Source: Aristolochia californica | Taxonomy: Eukaryota > Streptophyta > Magnoliopsida > Piperales > Aristolochiaceae | NCBI GenBank assembly: GCA_029961685.1 | Contig: JARWKL010000009.1 | Location: forward strand, 30,315,708 to 30,379,707 | Length of the DNA stretch: 64,000 bases | Direction of reading: 5' to 3' | Part shown: one piece after another, positions 1 through 8,770 of the stretch | Layout: every line of letters begins with the position of its first letter | How positions within the stretch are numbered: position 1 is the first letter of the stretch | Translations under genes and position numbers: made by a program | The notes under the pieces: model-generated | The model's database searches: none | What the model was told of the DNA's origin: nothing | The model's input: the letters and a program-made list of their open reading frames with translations, nothing else

Positions 1-524
1 CTGAATCACAACAGAGCAGCAACGAGTAACGAACTCGATGATTTGATTTCCATAAAGAAAAAAATGAATAAGGAGCTAAAGTACTAAACAACAGTAAGGA
101 ACTAGGCTACTTCGTACTGAGTCTGACCGATCCGTACATTTCAGATCTACAGCAAACCAATCGAAGAAGTGACTGCCAAGTGGTAGAGAGTGGTTGCGCG
201 ACATTGATTCCCGCCAACCTCATCGAGCTGGCCAGTGGGCTTCTCTACCGCGGAACTCGTCAAAAAGCGAACGTAGGAACTTGAAATGGCTAAAAGACCT
301 GAAGATCCAGTTAGAAATTACAAGAAGCAATATGATCAGATCCAGGTTTGTAAAGCTCTTTGTTAATAATAGAAACGGTGAGCACTTCTGGAGAAATAAG
401 GGCAGTTCAGGAATTTGCCATTGCTAAATATCTCTCATCGTTGTTCCCATATGGCTCAATCAAGAGTAATTCAGTACAAATCTCATTGTCCTGTGAATAA
501 TCCATGGTCCTTCTAGTAGTTTCG
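1..524. other. Intergenic, no supported gene
   Basis: I see no exon, RNA gene or recognisable element in this stretch. Short open frames occur on both strands, but none has a family signature. The last part is probably promoter of the DUF761-type gene that follows. Confidence 0.5.
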
Positions 525-540
525 CCCCCCCCCCCCCCCC
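525..540. repeat. Poly-C run, 16 bp
   Basis: An uninterrupted run of 16 C lies about 40 bp upstream of a TATA-like motif. Such runs are length-variable and prone to sequencing error, so the exact length is uncertain. Confidence 0.9.
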
Positions 541-578
541 ACAACCTTTTTTTTTCTGGCTTCTTCTTCCTGGTGGAC

Positions 579-588
579 CTTTAAATAG
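579..588 (+). promoter_or_regulatory. TATA-box-like motif of the DUF761 gene
   Basis: The sequence ctttaaatag stands about 240 bp before the start codon at 820 and about 60 bp before the CT microsatellite, which then falls in the 5' leader. This is inference from position and motif; no transcript evidence is available. Confidence 0.4.
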
Positions 589-639
589 CGTTCCCCTTCT
601 CTTTGCTCATGACCAAGAAAAACCTCTCCTCCCAGGAGT

Positions 640-642
<3 letters not shown>

Positions 643-670
<28 letters not shown>
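643..670. repeat. (CT)14 microsatellite in the 5' leader
   Basis: An uninterrupted CT dinucleotide repeat lies between the TATA-like motif and the start codon of the DUF761-type gene. CT-rich leaders are common in plant genes and can act as Y-patch-like core promoter or leader elements. Confidence 0.9.
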
Positions 671-676
<6 letters not shown>

Positions 677-819
677 CTCCCCTCTTCTCGCGCTTGCTCT
701 TTCTTCGAGCAAAATTGAAAAAAAAACACAGAAGAAGAAGAAGAAAAACGACCTACCGTAGTGAAAGGAGTCACTCTTCGTCTCTCTCATTCATTTTCGC
801 CCTGGAAGAAAGCAAGAAA

Positions 820-1467
820 ATGGAGGCTAGACCTCCTGTTTTAGCTAAGAGGCTGTGGCAAGTCGCGCGTGTCGTCTTCTTCATGCTCCGGAAAGGGATC
901 TCGAAGCGGAAACTTATGATGGACCTCCATCTAATGATGAAGCGTGGCAAGATTGCCGGCAAGGCCATTGGGAATCTCATGTTCCACCATCACAACAGCT
1001 TCAGCTGCCACTCCCAAGACCCCCATCTCGCCTTCTTTGCGCCCCGTGAATATGAATTCAGCTGCAGCAACAGCCCTGCCTTTCCCTTCCACATCTCCAG
1101 GCGCTCCAAGAACCACCACAGTTACGCCTACTCCCACCACCACAACTACTTCTCCTGCAAACACCCTTCTGTGGAAGACGAGGTCGCAGTGTCTGCTCTT
1201 CAAAAGACACTTGAGATGTTAAACTCTGAAAAATCTGCCGCAGCCTCCCCCATGCCTCTCTCATGGTTCGGCCGGAGTCCGGCAGTACGTCAGCTGAGGA
1301 TCACGGACTCGCCCTTCCCTTTAAAAAACACTGACGAGGACTGCCATGTGGATAAGGAGGCGGAGGAATTCATTGAAAAATTCTATGAGCAGTTGAGACT
1401 GCAGAAGAAGATGGCCGCCCTGGAGGCAAGGTATTTCGAAGACCTTTGTGCCCGGGGTGGTGGCTGA
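820..1467 (+). CDS. DUF761-domain protein (intronless)
   Basis: A single exon of 216 codons (215 aa). The ATG at 820 is preceded by agaaa, and the N-terminus begins MEARPPVLAKRLWQVARVVF. The open frame extends further upstream, but this ATG matches the usual start of the family. The first 60 residues are basic and hydrophobic (FFMLRKGISKRKLMMDLHLMMKRGKIAGKAIGNLMFHH), as in plant DUF761/Avr9-Cf-9-elicited-like proteins. The middle is rich in His and Ser and looks disordered. The C-terminus carries the DUF761 signature EEFIEKFYEQLRLQKKM at about residues 185-202. Family members are small, plant-specific proteins of unknown biochemical role, some stress- or elicitor-induced. The length is typical. 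The other-strand frames here are shadows. Confidence 0.85.
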   Translation: MEARPPVLAKRLWQVARVVFFMLRKGISKRKLMMDLHLMMKRGKIAGKAIGNLMFHHHNSFSCHSQDPHLAFFAPREYEFSCSNSPAFPFHISRRSKNHHSYAYSHHHNYFSCKHPSVEDEVAVSALQKTLEMLNSEKSAAASPMPLSWFGRSPAVRQLRITDSPFPLKNTDEDCHVDKEAEEFIEKFYEQLRLQKKMAALEARYFEDLCARGGG

Positions 1468-3966
1468 GATTTTGGTTCGATATGATTCATGTACGCGGCA
1501 ACGATGACAGAAGGTGGAACGATGGGAAAGAGAAATAATGGCGATTTGCGTTGGTGTTAAAAAAAATGGGCTTCTTTCGAGTTGCTGGTTTATATGTGAA
1601 TAATAATAGTGGCTATATGAATCTTTCTCTACGAATTTGTAAATTCGTAAAGGAAGTTCTGGTCTTCTGTTTTTCTAAGTTTAATGTTGTTCTTTTGTCC
1701 GCCCGCTTTGTAACGTTTCTTGCTACTGATCGAGGACTTCAACTGCGACTGTTTTCTTTTTATGCCTCTTTTTGGCTTTTCCGCGAGAGTTTTCCGCCAA
1801 AAAAGCTGGGTAGGTTGCACTCTCTCCAGTATCCAATCCAAAAGAGGTAATTAAAACTTAGAAGCACGTATATTTTCGATTTGAGAACACAGTTTCCTTT
1901 GGTTTTAAGCTTAAGCTTGAAGAGAAGATGAAGCTCAAAGACAACCATAATAAGGGGACTATTTGAATCCTGAGCACTTTTGATCTTCGGCCTGCAATAG
2001 CACCGATTCACCGGTGCTGGAAACGTCAAACTTTTCCAAGAAACTGAAATAAAAAACTTCCAGCATGCCAAATTGAGTCTCAGAAAAGAATGTGTTTTTC
2101 AGGTCTTTTGATCCCTCATCAGAAGGGATCAAGGCTCATCACACTCGCAAAACTCTACTTCAGTTCCATGCGGCGTTTGTAAATATGATCATTAATCCTG
2201 TTGTGAGACGTAAGTGTGCTTTTCAGTGGAATTTACAGCTCCAAATATCCGATCGTTCAACGCACAACCACTGCGCTTTATTCCTTCAGAACTTTTCACT
2301 ATCGCCAGTCGCCACCATTAACTCGTTGGCCCTATCGTTCTGACCTTAAAGCACCACTATTCGAGCCAGTGAACCCTTCTGATGAGGGTTAGAAAAGAAA
2401 AGGCAACCATAGAAAAGGACTGTATTAAAGAGTTGGTGGAAGAAGGGGGTGAGAGCTGAATTATTGGGAGGTCTCTCTCACGCACTAAAAGCATAGTAAA
2501 CCCTTCATTCTCTCTTCCCCGCTTGATCAATTCTCTCTCTTCATGCTTATCTTGTATCAAAAAACCAACATATAGATAACCCATCCGTAACCGTGACACG
2601 CTTTTAATTTCTAGAACCATTAAAATAATCCATAACTCTCTAGGGGTGTGTTGCCGTCTCTGTTAGTCACATGCCACATGTGTCCACCGATCACTGCCGT
2701 TTATATTAATCCTGTATTGGCTGATAATGGTGCATCAACGGCTGGGGATTAACAAATGTCGGCCATCTAACAATGAGACTGACTCAACTTTTTTTGTCGT
2801 GCACTGTTAAAATGATCAGGACCATTAAAATTTATGAGCCCACACAGTTATGTCAGATTTGTAAGAAGGATTTCGGGCCACGAAGACCATATTTCACAGT
2901 CCACGCAGCTGGAACGAGTCTATACGTTTGGATGTCATGACTCCCCCCACGAAGCCTTTTTTTAATACGATGGGAAGCTTTAAGAAACAGTACTGCAAAT
3001 TTGGCAATATCTAAGGTTCGGGAACGATGACAGACATGAAAATTAAGCCGGAGAAGGAGGCACGAAAAGACAAAAAAAACGAAGACGAAGATGAGAAGAA
3101 AGTACAAAGCTTTTGTGGGAGGAAATTGACACCAAAAACCGCTTCGAAGCAGGTGTGGAGGGTGGAAAACCAGAAAAAAAAGTGACAAAATTTGGCGACG
3201 GGTTACTTTTGCTTGCCAGGTGATACAGATAAAGAAATATTTTTTGGGTTCGACAAGGGATTCAATTATTGAGGATACCCCTGCATGCTTACAGTCACAG
3301 ACAAAGTGCACTGGTGAAAGACGAAAACAACTCGTAGCTGATTTTCCTCCTGTCTTCCATTACTGCACGTTGTCTGATTGCAGCTGGAAATGATTTAAGG
3401 TTGCGCCACACGTAGAGAGATCTCTCTTTACGAGTCGCAGTTCCTCACCTGCTCTCCACCGCCTTCCCTCTCTCCCAAGTCCCAACCAAACTTCTTCTTT
3501 TCCATAAAATCTGTTCATTTTACTCAGTTTCGATAACGATATACGGAAGATGCTCACGAAGATAGACATAAAAAGACGAATGCTAGCCCCAGTGCCTCCC
3601 TTTCACTATCGCTTGTTTTGGATCCTGGATTTTATGGATTGAAAATGCGACACAAGTAGATGACAGAAAGAAGAGAGTTTTATTAGTAGTTTAGCACTTC
3701 AACCCTGCAAAAACTTAATTTAGAAGATCCGGAATCGGGAGACAAAGGCTGTTTTCGCCATGGATGCAACACAACATGCAGCCAACCGGTCCAGATTGGT
3801 CTTTCTGAATGACTCTGATTTGTTGGTGCACGATTTAAGCAAAAACATAGAATACAAAACAGTTCTTCTATTTTGAGATCAGATTCGACAGCGACTATGA
3901 CTAGTGCACTACGATTAACATATTTACATTGTTTATACTTCATCGCTTAGGTTTCTACCAAATTGC
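1468..3966. other. Intergenic, no supported gene
   Basis: The first part should contain the 3' UTR of the DUF761 gene. Several short open frames exist, the longest on the minus strand near 2853-3311, but none shows a domain, splice structure or codon pattern of a real gene. No transposon termini were recognised. Confidence 0.45.
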
Positions 3967-4048
3967 TGATTATCCCGATAGACTTTCGATCTTATAAGCA
4001 ATCGCACAGATCTTATACAAGGATTGGCCCGATATAAATATCTCAATA
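3967..4048. repeat. Diverged solo LTR of the 93-bp LTR family
   Basis: About 82 bp resembles the LTRs at 5096-5188 and 6414-6506. It shares the block reading gcacaga.cttatacaagga followed by ggcccgatataaatatctca. The 5' half is diverged. There are no internal sequences next to it, so it is probably a solo LTR or a fragment. Confidence 0.6.
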
Positions 4049-5095
4049 GGTGGTTTTTGGCTTGTTTTGGATGATCTGATGTGTTTTCTTCCAGAAACTA
4101 GTAATACGTGATTTCCAGTTTTTATCGATGATTTAGAGTTTAGACGAAGAAAACCACTTAAATTATTGTAAGGCCCTTGTGAGTTTTTATGTGTTTGGAA
4201 GTTGGAACTCTTCATTTCTAATTCCTTAGAAAACCGGCTTATATGTTTTTTTTAATGTTAATTAATCCCATCTCCCCTTCCCCGCCCTTATCCCCAAATG
4301 AGAGTTAACCCTAAACCTTAAACCCTAAATCTTATCGTTAAAAATGATACATTGTTGTTTAGAATCCCCATTGGAAGGAGGAGCTCCTGTCTTCCCTACC
4401 CTTTGCCTCTCCTTCCCTTTTTCTAGTGGGATCAAAGGGGGAACCCTAGCCATCCCCATTATCAAACTATGGGAGGACAAGTTACCCTCACAGATTGGAC
4501 TGACTTTGTCCATTTATTGGTCAACCATGTTTTGACTAAATTGTACAGTGCCCCAAATCCAATTGAAATCGGTTTAATTACTCAACAGGTGGGGTTTTGT
4601 AATTATAATTTGAATCATATGAGGTCCATCTCGACACCATACTTTTTTCCAGAAAAAGTATTTGAACAGAGTCTATATACCCCAATACGATTCAAATCAA
4701 CTTTCAGGCCCACCTATAATTATTTGGTTGACCGGGCCCGTTGGTTTCGTGTATCTCACTAATGGAGTGGACCTTAGGGTGAACGGTTCGAATTTGGCTT
4801 TATTCAGATTTGATTCAATTGGATTTATCTAGAACCGAGTTCGAGATTACTCGATTTAATGAATTGAGCTCCATCGAACCATGGTTTGGTTCAAAAACTC
4901 GCGAACCTAACAAGCACGGTGGCGAGATCGCCTCTTCGTTATCAACTTCTCGGGAATCAGGGGGCGAAAATGGGCGGGATCGATTCTTCGTCTTTCAATT
5001 TCTCACTCTCAGTCGTCGTCAGCCGTCATCCGTTCTGCTTAACCACCATGACCGATGCCACATAGAAGTTCCCCGGCCCCGCGCGTCTCGACATA
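4049..5095. other. Intergenic with short telomere-like motif
   Basis: No gene was recognised. A degenerate plant telomere-type run (ccctaaa, ccttaaa, ccctaaa) lies at 4305-4330. The last five bases, 5091-5095, are the acata flank of the LTR element that follows. Confidence 0.45.
4305..4330. repeat. Degenerate telomere-like repeat (CCCTAAA)3
   Basis: Three consecutive heptamers, ccctaaa / ccttaaa / ccctaaa, match the plant telomere unit with one mismatch. It is too short to be a telomere relic of note and may be a telo-box-like motif or chance. Confidence 0.5.
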
Positions 5096-5188
5096 TGTTG
5101 AAACTAGTGCGCCTAAAAATTCGAATTTTTAGGAAAAGCAACCGCACAAAACTTATACAAGGACTGGCCCAATATAAATATCTCAACA
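5096..5188 (-). repeat. Left (3') LTR of the TRIM-like element
   Basis: 93 bp, TG...CA ends, with inverted termini TGTTGA/TCAACA. It is the same length as the right copy and differs from it at roughly a dozen positions by eye. Confidence 0.75.
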
Positions 5189-5336
5189 CTCCCCCGCACG
5201 GGGAAACTCGTGGAATTCGGGGCCTGTGGAAATACGTGGGGAGCGGGATTCGAACTCGGGACCGACTTGCTCTGATGGATCTCTCTCTTGGCTATCTTCA
5301 ATAGAGGGAGTCATCTTCATCTCACAACAAACTAGT

Positions 5337-5942
5337 TGTAAGCTTCACAAGTCATTTTATGGTCTCAAACAAGCTTCGTGGCAATGGTATTCCAAATTTT
5401 CTCAAGTTTTGATCACTCTTGGCTTTCTTCAATCAAAGTTTGATTACTCTCTTTTCACAAAAGGTCGTGAATCCTCCTTTGTTGCACTATTGGTTTATGT
5501 GGATGATATCATCTTTACTGGTCCTTCATCTCATGCTATTGCTGAACTCAAACAGTTTCTGCATACTCAGTTTAAGGTAAAAGATCTTGGTTGTCTCAAG
5601 CACTTCCTTGGTCTTGAGATTGCTCAGTCCAAACAAGCTATTATGTTTTCTCAACGCCATTATACCTTACAATTACTTGAAGATACAGGTTACTTGGCTT
5701 GTAAACCAACCAATGTTCCAATGGATCCAAAACTTCGTTTAAATGCCACTGAAGGTGACCTGCTTCCTGATATAACACACTATAGGCGGCTTGTTGGGAA
5801 ACTTCTTTATCTCACTTTATCTTGCCCCAATATTACTTTTACAGTTCACAAGCGCACTCAATCCGTGGCTCAACCCCGCGTTCCTCATCTCAAAGCAGTG
5901 TATCACCTGCTTCGTTATCTCAAGAATAGTCCTGGTAAAAGG
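5337..5942 (+). pseudogene. Ty1/copia reverse transcriptase fragment
   Basis: About 200 codons of open frame match the C-terminal half of a copia RVT_2 domain. Landmarks in order are SFYGLKQASWQWYSKF, the catalytic LLVYVDDIIFTG, VKDLGCLKHFLGLEIAQS, and YRRLVGKLLYLTLSCP, then LRYLKNSPGK. The frame is intact, but RNase H is missing and the sequence drops into unrelated codons before a purine tract at about 6030. Gag, protease, integrase and the N-terminal RT are absent. It lies inside the TRIM-like element with opposite polarity, so it is probably a nested or captured fragment. Confidence 0.85.
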
Positions 5943-6029
5943 GTTGTTGTTTTCTATCTACTTCTTCTTTCTACTCAACTTTTTTCTTTGTTGTCCAAGA
6001 TGGCTGTCAAGGACATTTACAAGCCACTT

Positions 6030-6190
6030 GAGGGGGAGTACTAGAATGTAAATAATATTTATTATTTTTATTATTTTGTAATATTTATTATTTCATTATT
6101 CTGTAATGTATGTATTTTTCCTTTTTCTCTCTCTGATGTATAAAGACCCTTTTGTAACTTCGAAAGGCAAGAAATCAAAAAACTTTTTTT
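6030..6190 (+). repeat. Probable polypurine tract and partial 3' LTR of the copia fragment
   Basis: The purine tract gagggggag at 6030-6038 is followed by an AT-rich segment starting TGTAAATAA (6047) that contains a tgtataaag TATA-like motif. This is the expected order for the 3' end of a plus-strand copia element. The LTR's outer end could not be fixed. Confidence 0.4.
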
Positions 6191-6237
6191 TTGTTTTGTT
6201 TTCTCGGCTCTGCCTCTCTGACCACCTGAGCTCAACG

Positions 6238-6249
6238 GCTCTAATACCA
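6238..6249 (-). other. Second complemented PBS-like site
   Basis: gctctaatacca differs by one base from the complemented tRNA-iMet primer site and is followed directly by TGTCAAGAAG. That is the same arrangement as the right LTR of copia element A (gctctgatacca then TGTCAAGAAA at 60196). It suggests a buried LTR start of another minus-strand element. Confidence 0.45.
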
Positions 6250-6401
6250 TGTCAAGAAGCTGGCCAATACAACCTAAAAGACTAGTCGTTTAAGTGGAAA
6301 AAACCAACCTAATCAAGAGAAGTGGACCAGAACCTCCTCTGACACCAACCCTGCCCTTTACTACTCCCCATGGGATTTCAAGGCGAGACGTGCCGGACTT
6401 G

Positions 6402-6413
6402 GCTCTGATACCA
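6402..6413 (-). other. Primer-binding site of the TRIM-like element
   Basis: gctctgatacca is the exact complement of tggtatcagagc, the initiator-tRNA-Met primer site used by most plant LTR elements, and abuts the LTR beginning TGTTGAAA. Confidence 0.75.
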
Positions 6414-6506
6414 TGTTGAAACTAGGGCACCTAAAAGCTCGAGCTTTTAGGGAAAGCAACCGCACAGAACTTATACAAGGACTAGCCCGATATAAATATT
6501 TCAACA
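6414..6506 (-). repeat. Right (5') LTR of the TRIM-like element
   Basis: 93 bp, TG...CA ends, next to the primer-binding site, with a tataaata core at about 6490 that is shared by all copies of the family in the window. Confidence 0.75.
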
Positions 6507-6511
6507 ACAGA

Positions 6512-8369
6512 ACTGAGAGACCTAAGTCGGGAACAACTCTCAGATATGAAGAAACGAAGAGAAGAGACACACGAAATAAAGAGCAGTGGACATTAGGCTT
6601 TTTCAGTGAGTGATATTTGAGAAGTTTACCGGATTTTGAGTATTCTATTGCCTGAGATTCTTGAAGGCGCCGGAGCATATTGAGTTTTTCCTGTCGAATT
6701 TTCCAAGTTCGGGTTTGGATTCCGAAGTTGCTTGAGATCTCGGTCTTCGTGTGGGGAGCGAAATTTGAGTTTATAGAGATTTGGTGGAGGATCTCGTCTG
6801 AATGTTGAGGTCAACGTTACAATGGTGGTGAAGATGATGAGATGATACATCGCAAAGATCATAACAAGTGACATTGACGGCCCAAGTAAGGTCTTAATCG
6901 AGATAAATGAATGCTGCAGGGACCCTTTTTTCTTGTAATTATCTCTGTTGGGACTTGGGAGTTGAACTTGACCGCGGACTTTAATTTTATTTATCCCCAC
7001 CGTCTTCCTCGATCCATCACGGCTGGTCAGTTTTCAATTTTTAGTTTTTACCTGAAGCAAATCTCTTTTCTGTTTTTAAATTATTTTTAAATTATATTTA
7101 AAAATAATAATTAAGATCAACACTCAAGTAGCATTTCGAATTCATGAGTTTTGTATTCGTTGAGTCTTCATTTCGAAGCTCTTTATTTTAATACGGTTTT
7201 CAGCTCTTCTTGCGTTTATCTATGATAATGACCACTTAACGACATAGCTGATAATAATAAAAAAATATATTTGAAAGTGATTAGTTCCTTCGTTTATCTC
7301 TTTCACAATTTCTTCCAAACTAAATGGTTTTGAGTCGTGAAATTATTTTTTACATTTTGTGTTTGATTATAGAATACAGTTTATGCATAATTATGCAGAT
7401 TTTATGAATAATTTTATGCAAAATGTATAGATAATTTTATGCAGGGTTAATATACAGAGGTTATGCCCAATTTTAAGTAGAGGTTATGTCCGATTTTATG
7501 TAAAATCTATGCATAATTTTATATATAATTTATTTTTATGTAAAATTTTAAATGTAGGTTGGAACTTGGACTCAGCTTGAGCTCGAGCTAGAATTCGGTT
7601 AAAATTATTGAGCTCGAGCTCGATTACAATTTTAGGCTTGAGGCTATGCTCGGCTCGAGCTCGAACTCGAGTTCAAATCACCCCTATTAGTGGTGTAGTG
7701 CTTTATTCAAAGCGGGAGGTCTTTTTGGCTCCTTTTTATAACTTTTGTTTATAACTATTATACATAAATTGAAATAATCTTATTTTTATCATTACCTTTT
7801 TTTAAAAAGAAATCTTAGTCATCTATACAATTGTTTTAAAAAAAGAACTCAATTTTTTAGATCTTATGATTTCACTTTTTAAATTTTGTTGTTTTTTAAA
7901 TAACATTAATAAATTATGAAGAGGAAATAAGAAATCCTTTGGGTTCTCCGTTTTAAAGAGAGATAACCTTTTTTTTCTCGTAAAAAAATCATTTTCCTTA
8001 CTAAAAAAAATAGATAATTAGAAGTGAGAGAACTAACCCCAAGTTTTTTATTTGAACGATGGTTGCCTTTTATAGATAAAGTATAAAAGAGAGAAGAGAA
8101 ATTATTTTTTAAGTTTTTGTGTTTTACTCAACAAGGGACACTTCTTAATACAGGAAACTCTCTAACTTATTTATTATTATAAACAAGGTCCAACTTCTAG
8201 TAAATATATTATATAAAAATATTAATATTTATATTGTTAAAAACAATTAGCACTATAATTATTTATTTATGCTTAGATTTTTATATTACAAAAATATTTA
8301 TTCTATAATCTTATATACTATATAATGGAATTCCAATAAAAGAATAAGCTCCAATGTGGTCAAAGCTTT
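6512..8369. other. AT-rich intergenic, repeat fragments
   Basis: No gene was recognised. Between about 7370 and 7560 there is an irregular AT-rich array built from ttttatgca/ttatgca-type units. From 7560 to 7690 there is a GAGCTCGAGCTCG-rich stretch ending in cacccctattag, which resembles the right end of a hAT-type MITE; the matching left end was not found. Confidence 0.45.
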
Positions 8370-8376
8370 AAAAAAA
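8370..8376 (-). terminator. Pol III terminator of tRNA-Lys
   Basis: Seven T residues on the minus strand begin 12 bp after the tRNA 3' end, as expected for RNA polymerase III termination. Confidence 0.75.
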
Positions 8377-8388
8377 CTACAGCTTAAC

Positions 8389-8461
8389 CGCCCACCGTGG
8401 GGTTCGAACCCACGACCACAAGGTTAAGAGCCTTGCGCTCTACCAACTGAGCTAGACGGGC
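8389..8461 (-). tRNA. tRNA-Lys (anticodon CTT)
   Basis: A 73-nt cloverleaf on the minus strand with no intron. The acceptor stem pairs GCCCGTC with GGTGGGC (one G-T and one T-G pair), with G as discriminator base. The A box TAGCTCAGTTGG is at 8443-8454 and the B box GGTTCGAACCC at 8400-8410. The anticodon loop is CTCTTAA, with anticodon CTT at 8426-8428. No CCA is encoded, as usual in nuclear genes. The sequence reads as a standard plant nuclear tRNA-Lys, and a T-run terminator follows. It is divergent from the golgin gene, whose start codon is about 310 bp away. Confidence 0.97.
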
Positions 8462-8770
8462 ACCGTTGAGTTTTGTAAAAGAAAAAAGAAGCAAACATCA
8501 TAAAACTTACGTGAATAGACGAACACTATAACCAGCAGATGGATTCTCTTCTTTTCTATCAGATCTTTCTCACTCAGACGACTGCAGTTTCGATATAATT
8601 AATCAACCGTCATGTTCTTCTGGGTTCCGGCGCTTTAGCTCTGGTGATGTCCTTTCATCCGCAATAGTACTGCATGATTTCACATTGTGGTCGTTGATAT
8701 CCAACCAACGAATTTGACAACTCTCTTAAATCGCGTTGAGCGTAGTTCCTCTTGATTCATTTGTCTTCTC

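Larger units (their letters stand above)
5096..6506 (-). mobile_element. TRIM-like LTR element with 93-bp LTRs
   Basis: Two direct repeats of 93 bp each start TGTTGAAACTAG and end in TCAACA. Inside the right LTR (6402-6413) is gctctgatacca, the reverse complement of the tRNA-iMet primer site tggtatcagagc. Inside the left LTR (5189-5204) is a complemented purine tract (ctcccccgcacgggga). These set minus orientation. The flanks are acata (5091-5095) and acaga (6507-6511), a 4/5 match for a 5-bp target duplication. LTRs this short are typical of TRIM elements. The interior has no coding sequence of its own, but encloses a copia RT fragment in the opposite orientation. Confidence 0.7.

Noticed and set aside
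931..1264. Several overlapping frames on both strands inside the DUF761 gene
   Set aside because: Shadows of the real frame; Val/Gly-rich or Thr/Pro-rich translations caused by CCACCAC-type codons.
2853..3311. 152-codon minus-strand open frame
   Set aside because: No domain, low-complexity hydrophobic stretches, no start context or splice partners; chance frame in intergenic DNA.
4810..5304. 164-codon plus-strand frame
   Set aside because: It runs through the left LTR of the TRIM-like element and has no protein signature.
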